26,587 nt of DNA from positions 1 to 26,587 of the forward strand of contig JAIDLK010000068.1 in the NCBI GenBank assembly GCA_029051085.1, in the 5' to 3' direction. The stretch's first letter is position 1. Each line of letters opens with the position of its first letter. Under the pieces are notes generated by a model, which saw only the letters and a program-made list of their open reading frames with translations, did not search any database and was not told the DNA's origin. The stretch is from Alphaproteobacteria bacterium (GTDB lineage: Bacteria > Pseudomonadota > Alphaproteobacteria > Rs-D84). This document shows positions 15,261-23,517 of the stretch, one piece after another. The translations under genes were made by a program, and so were the position numbers.

Positions 15261-17201
15261 ATGAAGGTATATGTAAATTATGATGATGCGCGATGGGAAA
15301 AATATAATATAGATTTCCGCCGTATCGCCGCCGCCGCCGGCCCCCGTCGTCGCGGGGCAGAGGTCTCGATTACACTTGTTGATGATGAAACGATACATCG
15401 GTTAAATAAAGAATATCGTAACATGGACAAGCCAACGAATGTCTTGTCGTTCGAGTTGGGTGATGACCTGCTGTTGGGGGATATTTACATATCGCTGGAT
15501 ACGGTTGCGCGCGAGGCCAAGGCGACCGGCATATCGGTTGCCGAGCATACCGCACATATGATTGTGCATGGAATGCTGCATCTGCAGGGATATGACCATA
15601 TTCATGATGACGAGGCCGCGGTAATGGAATCGCGTGAGGTGGATGTTTTAAAAAGCCTGGGGATAAAGAACCCTTATGAGGATGCGCCGGGGGAACGGAC
15701 GGGGCGTATGCGTCACGTGTTGCGGGCTTTGTTTTTGGCGGTGGCGGGCGGTGTGGCGTCGCTGGGGTTTGCGCCGTTTCATCTGTGGGCGGCCCCGATT
15801 GTTGCAATCGGTGCGGCATTTTGGATTTTAGCATCCATGCCGCGTGCCGGGGTAATGCGTTCTTTTTTACGGGCCGCGCCGTTTGGTGCCGCATACAGTA
15901 TCGCAATGTTTTGGTGGGCTTTAAGTTCCATATATGTTGTTCCGGAGTTGGCACAGCAGTTCGCTGTTTGGACGGTGCCGGGGCTGATTGGTCTTGGGCT
16001 GGCGGGCGCGATAGTTTTCGCCATACCTTTTGTTGCGGCCGCGCGCGCCAGTGGTGCGGCGCGCATATTTGTATTTGCAGGTGCATGGACGGCCGTTTTG
16101 TGGGCGCGTGAATGGATGTTTACCGGATTCCCTTGGAATCCGATTGCAAATATAACATTGCCGATGCCCATTGTTGCCAATTCAATGGCACTATACGGTG
16201 CGATTGGGTTGACATTTATAATAGTCGGAATCATTGCCGCAACGGTTCAGATTATGCGGAATAAGAAATGCGCTATGTGCTGGATTTCTTGGGCGGCGTT
16301 CATTTTGATGTTATGTGCGGGCATCGCATACGGGCGGCATAATATTTATAAGGCCGCCGCTATGCCGGATACATACGGGCCATCGATTCGTGTTGTGCAG
16401 CCCGCGACGTCACAAGACCAAAAAATGTCATATTCACGTGATGCGGCGCTTGAACGGGCGGAACGCAATGTGCGTAATCTGTTGGCGCTGGGGGCAGAGG
16501 GGGATTCCCGGCCCGATTTGATTGTTTACCCTGAAACAACCTATCCGTTTGTAATAACGGATGGAGACATGCCGTTTTCAAAAATTCTGGATACGACTGT
16601 TGTACTGGGGGCCACGTCTTATCGTGATGGGCGCCTGTATAATTCCATGATTGTGGCGGATGCAGACGGCCGCATTGTTCGCGCATATGACAAGGCACAC
16701 CTTGTCCCGTTTGGCGAGTATGGGCCGCTTGGGATAATGCCGTCACCGGCGAATCTGGCGCATGGGGACGGTGCTGCGGTATTGGATATAAATGTTGGCG
16801 GAAACAAATTTATTTTTGCGCCGGCGATATGTTATGAAATTATTTTTTCCGATTCGCTTATTCCAACGGGGGCGATGCCGGATGCGATAATAAATATCAC
16901 AAATGATACATGGTTTGGGAATACACCGGGCACTTATCAGCATCTGGACATGGTGCGCCGATATGCGATAGAGTCCGGCGTGCCTGTTGTTCGGGCGAAT
17001 TATTCGGGGATAAGCGCGTTTATTGCTTCGGATGGCGGTGTTGAATCCATGATTCCGATTGGCCGGACCGGTGTTTTGGACGGACACGTTCATGGCGCGC
17101 ATATGACGGTGTATCGTCTGTTGGGGCGTGATGCATGGATGGTAATAATATTACTTGTTTCGTGTTTTGGAGCTGTTGTATCAATGCGGCGGCGCGGTTA
17201 G
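15261..17201 (+). CDS. ybeY-lnt: Fusion of endoribonuclease YbeY and apolipoprotein N-acyltransferase Lnt
   Basis: 646 residues in one uninterrupted frame. Residues 1 to about 138 are YbeY, with the metal site HGxLHLxGYDH (H103, H107, H113) and upstream NKEYRNMDKPTNVLSF; YbeY matures rRNA and acts in ribosome quality control in the cytosol. A short charged linker leads at about residue 150 into Lnt. Lnt has N-terminal membrane helices (about 150-360) and a nitrilase-type periplasmic domain with catalytic triad E425 (YPETTYPF), K478 (YDKAHLVPFGEY) and C524 (ICYEIIFSD), then a final helix; it adds the third acyl chain to lipoproteins. The genes are neighbours (with corC/ybeX) in many proteobacteria, so fusion plus loss of corC explains this. 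An internal ATG at 15708 could give a separate Lnt. The start at 15261 has GGGGG 7 bases upstream; an earlier ATG at 15228 is less likely. Confidence 0.9.
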   Translation: MKVYVNYDDARWEKYNIDFRRIAAAAGPRRRGAEVSITLVDDETIHRLNKEYRNMDKPTNVLSFELGDDLLLGDIYISLDTVAREAKATGISVAEHTAHMIVHGMLHLQGYDHIHDDEAAVMESREVDVLKSLGIKNPYEDAPGERTGRMRHVLRALFLAVAGGVASLGFAPFHLWAAPIVAIGAAFWILASMPRAGVMRSFLRAAPFGAAYSIAMFWWALSSIYVVPELAQQFAVWTVPGLIGLGLAGAIVFAIPFVAAARASGAARIFVFAGAWTAVLWAREWMFTGFPWNPIANITLPMPIVANSMALYGAIGLTFIIVGIIAATVQIMRNKKCAMCWISWAAFILMLCAGIAYGRHNIYKAAAMPDTYGPSIRVVQPATSQDQKMSYSRDAALERAERNVRNLLALGAEGDSRPDLIVYPETTYPFVITDGDMPFSKILDTTVVLGATSYRDGRLYNSMIVADADGRIVRAYDKAHLVPFGEYGPLGIMPSPANLAHGDGAAVLDINVGGNKFIFAPAICYEIIFSDSLIPTGAMPDAIINITNDTWFGNTPGTYQHLDMVRRYAIESGVPVVRANYSGISAFIASDGGVESMIPIGRTGVLDGHVHGAHMTVYRLLGRDAWMVIILLVSCFGAVVSMRRRG

Positions 17202-17395
17202 TCTTTATGTTGTAAAATCCATACGCGTATGGCCGATGACAGGTTGCGTTCGCCGCGGCCTGCGTCTATTTCACCGATTATTGCGGCGACAGAGCGGCGG
17301 TGTGCCTGTGCTATTTTGCGCAAAGCATCTATAAATTCCGGCTCCATTGAAATGCTGGTCTGGTGACCTGATAAAGATACAGACAGTTTTTTCAT
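17198..17395 (-). CDS. Ribbon-helix-helix domain protein (RHH_4 type)
   Basis: 65 residues from the ATG at 17395; the frame runs further to 17536 but that part lies inside the preceding gene. The LSGHQTSISMEPEFIDALRKIA start and the NLSSAIRVWIL end are the pattern of the small alphaproteobacterial ribbon-helix-helix family (Pfam RHH_4). Such proteins are presumed DNA-binding dimers. It is the last gene of the four-gene minus-strand operon (7-base gap to the upstream stop) and its stop overlaps by 4 bases the stop of the convergent ybeY-lnt gene. It may autoregulate the operon, which is inference. Confidence 0.85.
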   Translation of the reverse strand: MKKLSVSLSGHQTSISMEPEFIDALRKIAQAHRRSVAAIIGEIDAGRGERNLSSAIRVWILQHKD

Positions 17396-17402
17396 TTTGT
17401 TT

Positions 17403-17837
17403 CTATAATTTTCCCGCCGCAAGACAGTCGGTAATTGCGCGGTACATATCCTCATATTTTCGCAATGGTCGCAATGAAATGTTATCAAGCATATAAAATA
17501 CCCCGAATGCGTCGAATGCAAAAAAGAACAAATCATTGCGTCCGAAAATCGTCTTTCCGCGCAGTGGCGCGATGTGGGCCATGTCGCGGTTGATATCGGT
17601 AATTGATGGTACCGGATGAGTTGCGGCGCGCGATATTTCGACCGGACCGAAAATATATCCGGCCCCGTTTACAATGCCGCCGGTGGTGGAATATAATTCC
17701 TGAAGTTGTAGCGGTAACATCGCCGCCCGCATTCCCTGGAGCAGGATATTCGTCATTGCAATATCCCGTGCCGTTGCCGGTGGTGCGATTTCCATACCTC
17801 GGGCCTGTGCTGATGAAAGAAATTCGTCGCGTGTCAT
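17403..17837 (-). CDS. SUKH/SMI1-KNR4-like protein, 144 residues
   Basis: Residues about 46-70 (LQELYSTTGGIVNGAGYIFGPVEI) and 95-130 (GKTIFGRNDLFFFAFDAFGVFYMLDN) resemble the SUKH superfamily pattern of a leucine-rich helix, a GG turn and a late beta strand with acidic and aromatic residues; YrhA-type SUKH proteins are the nearest in memory. SUKH proteins are often immunity proteins against contact-dependent toxins, but there is no toxin gene nearby, and family members also have other roles. No signal peptide or membrane segment. The gene lies 14 bases after the 168-residue gene with AGGCAGG ahead of its ATG, so it belongs to that operon. Similarity is by eye only. Confidence 0.72.
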   Translation of the reverse strand: MTRDEFLSSAQARGMEIAPPATARDIAMTNILLQGMRAAMLPLQLQELYSTTGGIVNGAGYIFGPVEISRAATHPVPSITDINRDMAHIAPLRGKTIFGRNDLFFFAFDAFGVFYMLDNISLRPLRKYEDMYRAITDCLAAGKL

Positions 17838-17851
17838 TTGCCTGCCTTTGC

Positions 17852-18358
17852 TTATTCCATGCCGCGGCTTGCAGCGATTTGTGCCGCCATCTGTGCCAGA
17901 CGATCTTCGGTCGCGTTACCGCCGTCACCGCCGCCGGCGGTATGGGCGGGTATATATATTTTTTTTGCAGGTGCCGGCAGCCATATTGTCTCGCAGCCCG
18001 TCTGGCCCAGTATAAAGCGGTCGATGTTTTGAGAATGCGGAAACGTTGCACACATAAACATATTATCGGGATGAATGGCGCCGCCCCATGTCATCGGAAT
18101 GCGCATGCGTACAGACATGTTTTTTGGCAGTGCGCGGCCTGTTACCAAATCCATAAACTCGTCCTGGGTCAGATTCATGAATGCCAATTCTTCTACGGAA
18201 TCTGTTAAACTTTGCATAAAGCGGTGCAGGGCCGAACGATATTGCTGAAACCAGTCGCTGGGAACCTGGTGCGCGGTGGGACAAAACACCTGAAGCGGCA
18301 TGTCATCCATTCCCATGTCTTTGATAATTTTTTCGGCTGATGCCTGGCTTAGCTGCAT
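17852..18358 (-). CDS. Protein of unknown function, 168 residues, in the hypothetical operon
   Basis: I do not recognise a family. It is soluble-looking. Residues about 60-75 contain NLTQDEFMDLVTGRALP, a phrase echoed in the first residues of the next protein (MTRDEFLSSAQARG). Aromatic and proline-rich stretches (MTWGGAIHPDNMFMCATFPH, then TIWLPAPAKKIYIPAHT) look like conserved core strands. The C-terminus has a glycine-rich HTAGGGDGG linker followed by a short helix (about 150-166). Its ATG shares one base with the stop of the upstream gene (TAATG), so translation is coupled to the membrane protein before it, suggesting the two products work together. Confidence 0.78.
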   Translation of the reverse strand: MQLSQASAEKIIKDMGMDDMPLQVFCPTAHQVPSDWFQQYRSALHRFMQSLTDSVEELAFMNLTQDEFMDLVTGRALPKNMSVRMRIPMTWGGAIHPDNMFMCATFPHSQNIDRFILGQTGCETIWLPAPAKKIYIPAHTAGGGDGGNATEDRLAQMAAQIAASRGME

Positions 18359-19239
18359 TATGTCTTATCCATATAGTTTATAACGGTGTCAATATATTCG
18401 GAATAAGCATTGAAGTTTTCACGCCCGTCCGCATCTTCTGGGGGCGGATTTTTGTGTGACTGCATATATTCACGAAGCGCGTCCGGGTCCGGGAATGACA
18501 GAATTGACGGGTCGGATACATCCCCTGTGGGGGCGATTATAAATCCGGAAATATTTATTTCTATATCATCCAGCGTGTCAGAGAATATTGTTTTTAATCT
18601 ATCTATTGCCTCGGATAGCGGGGCCTGGGAAATGCCGATGCCCCCCAGCCATAATACTTCGGATGTGCCGATGGCAAAAACGGCCGGTTTAAAGTTACCT
18701 ATTTGCGGAGAGCGCTTTACGGAGTAATCGGCCTCTTCAAAAATATTACGCAGGGCGTCAAAGTTTATGACGGCCGCCGGCGCCTGTACGGGTGTTGATT
18801 GGGGTGCGGTTTGGTTTTGCATTGGCTTTGCCAATGATGGGGTGATGCGTGGCGGGCGCTGCATCTGGGGTGCCGTCGGGCGTACGGCCGCGGTGTTGGC
18901 GGCGGCCTGTGGCATCGCGGCGGCCGGGGCATAGGTTGTGTCGGTGGCGGGCATATTGGTTCTGCGGGCGCGGCCAATGCCGATGCGCCGGCGAAGTACA
19001 CCCTTTGGTCGTATCAGAACATACAGTACGCCAAGCGAAAGCAATATTGCAAATGTCAGAGATATGTAAAAAGCAGGGCGTACAGGTGTCTGGGCGGCCT
19101 GAAGATATGCCAGATACTGCCAATGCTGGGCGGAAAATATGTTAAAACCATACGAGGTGTTTAACCAAAAGTTTGTTCCAAGTGTCGCCGCCAGCAGCCA
19201 CAGCACGCAAATTAAAATCCGCTCTATTTGTTTATTCAT
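18358..19239 (-). CDS. Two-TM protein with Pro/Ala/Gln-rich linker and C-terminal domain of unknown function
   Basis: 293 residues, first gene of the four-gene operon. Two membrane segments (about 8-28 and 57-80) are followed by a basic patch (RRRIGIGRARR), then a low-complexity Ala/Pro/Gln linker (about 95-158). A folded domain (about 160-290) begins INFDALRNIFEEADY and includes FAIGTSEVLWLGGIG and TLDDIEINISGFI. The linker length implies that the domain is held away from the membrane; whether it faces the cytosol is suggested by the basic patch after the second helix. Not a recognised family. The promoter is an extended -10 only about 10 bases ahead of the ATG. Confidence 0.8.
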   Translation of the reverse strand: MNKQIERILICVLWLLAATLGTNFWLNTSYGFNIFSAQHWQYLAYLQAAQTPVRPAFYISLTFAILLSLGVLYVLIRPKGVLRRRIGIGRARRTNMPATDTTYAPAAAMPQAAANTAAVRPTAPQMQRPPRITPSLAKPMQNQTAPQSTPVQAPAAVINFDALRNIFEEADYSVKRSPQIGNFKPAVFAIGTSEVLWLGGIGISQAPLSEAIDRLKTIFSDTLDDIEINISGFIIAPTGDVSDPSILSFPDPDALREYMQSHKNPPPEDADGRENFNAYSEYIDTVINYMDKT

Positions 19240-19248
19240 TTGTCTTTG

Positions 19249-19272
19249 ATTGTATCATATTTGTGATAAAGT
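19249..19272. promoter_or_regulatory. Divergent extended -10 promoters of the hypothetical operons
   Basis: On the minus strand TGATACAAT (19257-19249) precedes the ATG at 19239. On the plus strand TGATAAAGT (19264-19272) precedes the ATG at 19283. The two TGATA elements face each other and form a small inverted repeat (TATCA/TGATA), the same geometry as at 7209-7242 but with shorter arms. Both leaders would be only a few bases long. Confidence 0.5.
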
Positions 19273-19282
19273 AAAAAGTATA

Positions 19283-19972
19283 ATGATAAAACCTGAAGTT
19301 TTTTTTGACGATATGGCGGCAAACTTGGCGTTGTGGTGTGACGGCGGTCGTGATACGGGGGAATTGGCCCGGGTGGCCGATGCGGCGGCGTCTCAGGTTA
19401 TGCCGGTAATATCCGCACTGCCGTCAGATGTGCCGATGTTGTGGACGTGGCTGGAAAAGACGCCGGCGCGCATATATTCACGATTTTATTTGCCGGCGCG
19501 CGGTCCGCGTGATGTGAATGTCATGTCGGATTTAAGTGCGCGGATAAATGCGACGTTTAAGCAGGGCGCGCACGGGGCACAGATTTTTATGCGTGCGGCG
19601 GATTTGTCTGATTTTGCAGATGAAATAGGGGCTGTGCGTGATGACTTGTTCTTTAACCGTGAACTGGCCGTCGGAATAGATATTGCAGATGTCGGGCCGT
19701 TTGAATGGAATGGTGTTTTCGATGCGATACGCCGGCTGCGTGCGGAGGCGCTGGTGTTGGTGCTGACACGTGATACGGGTGATAAGTCTGATTTTGTCGG
19801 AAGATTGTATGCGGCGGTCGGGGCGCTTGCGGATTTAAAGTGTGACTTGCATTTTGTGCTGGGAAATAATCCCGCCAGGATAGAACAGGCGGGCCGTATG
19901 GTTCGTGCCATGCGACTCGATATGGCAGGCGGGGTTCGTATTTTTATTCATACAGGGGGTGGTGAACTATGA
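19283..19972 (+). CDS. Protein of unknown function, 229 residues
   Basis: I do not recognise this family. It is a soluble alpha/beta-looking protein with alternating hydrophobic strands: PARIYSRFYLPA (about 60-71), AQIFMRAADL, LAVGIDIADVGPFEWNGVFDAIRRLRAEALVLVLTR (with acidic residues after the strand), CDLHFVLGNNPARIEQAGRMVRAMR and VRIFIHTG at the end. The repeated strand-helix pattern hints at a barrel or Rossmann-like fold, but this is only a guess. The start at 19283 is preferred over a TTG at 19250 because the latter lies upstream of the predicted -10. Its stop overlaps the next start as ATGA. Confidence 0.75.
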   Translation: MIKPEVFFDDMAANLALWCDGGRDTGELARVADAAASQVMPVISALPSDVPMLWTWLEKTPARIYSRFYLPARGPRDVNVMSDLSARINATFKQGAHGAQIFMRAADLSDFADEIGAVRDDLFFNRELAVGIDIADVGPFEWNGVFDAIRRLRAEALVLVLTRDTGDKSDFVGRLYAAVGALADLKCDLHFVLGNNPARIEQAGRMVRAMRLDMAGGVRIFIHTGGGEL

Positions 19973-20514
19973 AAAAGGCGGCTGTTATGATTGGATGCGT
20001 TTTACCGGCGGCGGCAATGGCGATGGCTGACAGAACGGCCCCTGTATATGGGCGGCCCACATTGTATGGTGAATATGAAATCAGCGAAGGGGATGCGCGT
20101 CGCGCGGCGGTAATGTATGGCATGGTTCCAAAAAATGCAGCGGAGAAGATGCCGATAAAACCCAAAAAAATAGCACCTAAGAAATCGGTAAAGAAGAAAA
20201 AGACCGTAAAAAAAGCATCCGTTAAGAAAAAAGAGAATGTTGTAGCTGCTGCAGAGCCGGAGATGGAGGTAATTGTTGTTCCGCCACGCGCCGCGGTATC
20301 TTTGCCGATAAAGGAGGAGGTTGTATCGGTGCCGGCAAAGAAGGCGCCGATGCCGTCTGCGGAAGCATTGGCAATTGCGGCCGCGGCGGTCGAAGATGTG
20401 CCGAGTCTGGATGCTTTTTGTACGCATCATGGCACCATCAGCAAGGGAACGCGGCCGGAAGGTATTGTTTTGATGCCCGGGCGTCCCGATTTGATGAGCT
20501 GTGTAGAGAAGTAA
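19969..20514 (+). CDS. Exported Lys/Ala-rich protein of unknown function
   Basis: 181 residues. A Sec signal peptide (MKKAAVMIGCVLPAAAMAMA, cleavage probably after residue 20) is followed by a short segment (RPTLYGEYEISEGDARRAAVMYG), a strongly basic low-complexity region of lysine-rich KK and KKK runs (about 60-90), an Ala/Val/Pro stretch, and a compact C-terminal part (about 148-181) with two cysteines (C151 and C178) that could form a disulphide in the periplasm. The basic region could bind peptidoglycan or nucleic acid; not shown. Translation is coupled to the preceding unknown gene by ATGA overlap. The stop abuts the stop of the convergent trmB. Confidence 0.8.
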   Translation: MKKAAVMIGCVLPAAAMAMADRTAPVYGRPTLYGEYEISEGDARRAAVMYGMVPKNAAEKMPIKPKKIAPKKSVKKKKTVKKASVKKKENVVAAAEPEMEVIVVPPRAAVSLPIKEEVVSVPAKKAPMPSAEALAIAAAAVEDVPSLDAFCTHHGTISKGTRPEGIVLMPGRPDLMSCVEK

Positions 20515-21141
20515 TTATTTACTCTTAATGATAATATATTTGGGTGTTTCTGTTTCCGCCATGTTTTTCGCCTGATAGCGTGTCTTTATCGTATCTATTT
20601 TAGGGGTTTCGTATGCCAGGCCTGATTCATGGGCGCGCTGACATATCCAGTCGAAATATTCCCAATGGTCTGTACCGATAATAATTTCCCCGCCGGGGGC
20701 CAAATACCGGGCGACTGTTTGGATAAATTCTGTCTGTAACAGGCGTCGTTTTTCATGGCGTGCCTTTGGCCATGGGTCGGGGTGCAGTATCCAAATCTGA
20801 GCAAAGCGGGCATCCGTCCCGCGCAGATAGTCGCGAACGTCATCCGGCCATATCCGAATGTTTTTATATTCCGGTAGGATTTCGTTTGTTTCTTCGTCGC
20901 AAATCGCCCCCAGCAATGCCGCAACACCGTTTGCAAACGGTTCGGCCCCTATAATTATTTTATCCGGATTTGCGCGCGCCAAATCGCGTACGTGTTCCCC
21001 CGCGCCGAATCCGATTTCCAGTATTCCGGAAACAGAGTCTGGTGCGATTTGCGGTAGAATGTTTTCCATTAACCACTGTTTGCGCTGTGACAGTTTTTTG
21101 CCGTGACGACGGCCAAAGGTTCTTATTTCTTGTTTTTCCAT
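20515..21141 (-). CDS. trmB: tRNA (guanine(46)-N7)-methyltransferase
   Basis: 208 residues, usual length. TrmB makes m7G46 in the variable loop of tRNAs using S-adenosylmethionine. Hallmarks are RTFGRRHGKKLS at the N-terminus, the SAM loop LEIGFGAGEH (about 41-50), the tRNA/catalytic motif HPDPWPKARHEKRRL, GTDHWEYF and the C-terminal TRYQAKN. The promoter gives a leaderless transcript. Apart from its stop meeting that of the plus-strand exported-protein gene, it stands alone. Confidence 0.96.
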   Translation of the reverse strand: MEKQEIRTFGRRHGKKLSQRKQWLMENILPQIAPDSVSGILEIGFGAGEHVRDLARANPDKIIIGAEPFANGVAALLGAICDEETNEILPEYKNIRIWPDDVRDYLRGTDARFAQIWILHPDPWPKARHEKRRLLQTEFIQTVARYLAPGGEIIIGTDHWEYFDWICQRAHESGLAYETPKIDTIKTRYQAKNMAETETPKYIIIKSK

Positions 21142-21148
21142 GAAACCT

Positions 21149-21177
21149 AGTATAAAATTCCAAAATCAAGAAAACAA
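21149..21177 (-). promoter_or_regulatory. Promoter of trmB
   Basis: On the minus strand TTGTTT (21177-21172) and TATACT (21154-21149) are 17 bases apart. The ATG at 21141 begins 7 bases after the -10, so transcription would begin at or next to the A of the start codon. Confidence 0.65.
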
Positions 21178-21189
21178 GGTTATTTAGAC

Positions 21190-22767
21190 ATGAGACAAGG
21201 ATTATCTGCCGATTTAATTGCCAAGATACTTGGAGGGGCGCCGAAGTATACGATTGAAGAGCTGGAAGAAAAGTTCGGACCGCGCGCTTTGCCGGAGGGG
21301 GCGTTTGTTACACGTTTTGCGCCAAGTCCCACGGGTTTTATGCATCTGGGCGGTTTGTATGGGGCGCTGATTGATTGCAAATTGGCGGCTCAATCCGGCG
21401 GGGTTTTTATGCTGCGTATCGAAGATACGGATACCAAGCGCGAGGTTGCCAGTGCGGTCGACATTATTGTGGAGTCAATGCGTCGATTCGGTTTGAAGTA
21501 CAATAATGACCCGGCGTACGGGCCGTATTATCAGTCGCAGCGCAAGGATATTTATCATTCAGTTGCCGCACATTTAATGGCGACAGGGCGCGCGTATCCG
21601 TGTTTTTTAAGTGGCCCCGACATGGAAGCGATTCGTGAAAATCAAAAGGCGGCTGGGTTCTCTACCGGAATTTAAGTGGAATTTGCGCGTGCCCGTGATT
21701 TGACAGAAGAAGAGATAGAGGCGCATTTGGCGGCGGGAGAAAAGCCGTCGGTTCGTCTGTATTCGGAAGGAAATCCAGAGCGGCGAATTTTCTGCAAGGA
21801 CGCCGTGCGTGGCAGTATAGGTTTCCCTGAGAACAACGAGGATATTGTTTTAATCAAATCAAACGACGGCTTGCCGACATATCATTTTGCACATTTATGT
21901 GATGACCATTTCATGAGAACTACACATGTTGTTCGCGGCGAGGAATGGTTGCCGTCATTTCCGCTGCATGTCGCGCTGTTCCGTATGATGGACTGGGCGG
22001 CGCCGATGTATATTCATACCTCTACAATAGATAAAATAGATGATGAAACGGGCAGGCAAAGAAAGCTGTCAAAGCGCAAAGATCCGGAGGCAAATGTAGA
22101 GTTCTTTTTGCGCGATGGCTGGCCGGTGGAGGCTGTGCTGGAATATCTTGGAAATATTGCGGCGTCCGGTTATGAAGAGGCCAAGGCAAAAGGTCAGGTC
22201 AAATCCATATGGGATTATGAAATGCGCCCGAAAAAAATTCCGATGTCGGGTGCACTGTTTGATATGAAGAAATTGGAATGGTGGGCCAAGGAGTTTATTG
22301 CGACTTTGTCTGTTGATGACTTGACGGCGCGTACCGCGGCATGGGCGGATGAGTATGGAGAGGCGCATCATAAAGCCCAAGTGGCCAACCGTGAATATTT
22401 AGCCGCTGTTTTGGGTATGGAGCGTGATAATCCAAAGCGTATACGCAAAGACTTTATTACATGGCGACAGACATTGGATACGGTTGCGTTTTTCTGGGAT
22501 GAATTGTTCGTGCCAAATAATGAATTTGAATATAATCATGATGCATTGCGTGAATTTTTAAATGTATATGACCCGTCGGATGACAAGGATGCCTGGTGGG
22601 CCAAGATAGTTGCGATTGCGGAAAAAATCGGGGTTAAAAACGGGGATGTGGCAATGTCACTGCGTGTGGCGTTGGCGGGGCGTACGAATACGCCGGATTT
22701 ATATTCGATAATAAGTGTTATGGGGCCGGTACGCGTGCGCGGCAGAATAGAGGGGATATTAAAATGA
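21190..22767 (+). pseudogene. gltX: Glutamate--tRNA ligase interrupted by an in-frame TAA
   Basis: Class I glutamyl-tRNA synthetase read in one frame across 526 codons except for a TAA at 21673-21675 (codon 162). The first part carries the ATP-binding FAPSPTGFMHLGG (H52-G55) and LRIEDTDTKREV; the second part has DIVLIKSNDGLPTYHFAH, the THVVRGEEW motif, the KMSKS-equivalent KLSKRK (about codon 292) and the anticodon-binding end. The stop replaces the conserved tyrosine of the TGYYG-W-A-R motif (here TGI-stop-VEFARAR), so only one codon is altered. The pattern DPEANVEFF after KLSKRK and PTYHFAHLCDDHFMRTTHV recalls the GluRS subtype common in Firmicutes, suggesting old transfer. The lesion may be nonsense mutation, readthrough, a split enzyme (GTG follows the stop directly), or a sequence error. 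The stop overlaps the next gene as ATGA. Confidence 0.85.
21673..21675 (+). other. In-frame TAA inside gltX
   Basis: The codons on both sides encode uninterrupted GluRS sequence in the same frame. The next codon is GTG, with GGA 7-9 bases ahead of it, so reinitiation giving a separate C-terminal half of 363 residues is conceivable. Confidence 0.85.
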
Positions 22768-23510
22768 CAAAAACGAAACAAGCGGTTCGCAAAAAATTAA
22801 AAGAAGTAAAAAGCGATTCGCATGCGCTGCGGATGCTGCGTGCATTGCGTGCAACGGGGCTGTTCCGGTGGGAACGTCCCAGCACAAAATCCGAAGAAGT
22901 TTTAAACATTTTAACACATGGTATCGGCATCGGGTTGGCGATGGCGGGGCTGACGCTGTTGGTGGTGTTTGCGGTCTTGGCGCAGAATACATGGGCGATT
23001 GTATCCTGTGCCATATTCGGGCTTACCATGTTTACATTGTATTTTGGTTCAACCATGTGCCATGCAATGATTGGGCAAAAGTCCGAATGCTTTTTCGAGG
23101 TATGGGATAGTGTTGCAATTTATGCGCTGATTGCCGGTACATACACACCGTTTTGTCTGGTAAACCTGCGTGGTGGACTGGGGTGGACTGTATTTGGTAT
23201 TTTGTGGGCGATAACCATATTTGGCGCCGTCATGAAAATCGCACGTCCAAAGCAGCAGCCGAAATGGATGGTTGCGCTGTATCTGGTGATGGGATGGACG
23301 CTGATATTTATTCTGCCGGCAATGCTGCGGCATATTTCGGCGCGCGGGATGTGGTTTATTCTGGCCGGCGGACTGTCTTATTCGCTTGGGGTGATATTTT
23401 ATCTGTGGCGCAAAATGAAATATTCGCACGCCGTCTGGCATCTGTTCGTTATAGGTGGCAGCGTGTGTTTCTTTTTCGCAGTGCTGTTCGGGTGCATTAT
23501 CGATTTTTAG
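22764..23510 (+). CDS. Hemolysin III / PAQR family seven-TM membrane protein
   Basis: 248 residues. A basic N-terminus of about 45 residues precedes seven membrane segments. The PAQR/HlyIII metal-site motifs are in place: EEVLNILTHGIG (about 44-55), a STMCH motif (about 95-99, usual S-x3-H), D-x-VAIYALIAGTYTPF (about 114-130), and the C-terminal SHAVWHLFV with two histidines (about 222-226). Family members are metal-dependent hydrolase-like membrane proteins; the bacterial function is poorly known and haemolysis is a historical label. It is translationally coupled to gltX by ATGA and followed by a terminator. Confidence 0.9.
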   Translation: MTKTKQAVRKKLKEVKSDSHALRMLRALRATGLFRWERPSTKSEEVLNILTHGIGIGLAMAGLTLLVVFAVLAQNTWAIVSCAIFGLTMFTLYFGSTMCHAMIGQKSECFFEVWDSVAIYALIAGTYTPFCLVNLRGGLGWTVFGILWAITIFGAVMKIARPKQQPKWMVALYLVMGWTLIFILPAMLRHISARGMWFILAGGLSYSLGVIFYLWRKMKYSHAVWHLFVIGGSVCFFFAVLFGCIIDF

Positions 23511-23517
23511 CATTGTT

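Noticed and set aside
19279..19284. TATAAT as promoter of the 229-residue gene
   Set aside because: It overlaps the chosen ATG at 19283, so transcription would start inside the gene; the TGATAAAGT box upstream is better placed.
21673..21675. Reassignment of TAA to tyrosine in this organism
   Set aside because: Many genes in the window end at TAA exactly where their families end (rarA, thrS, trmB, SPOR), so TAA is a normal stop here.
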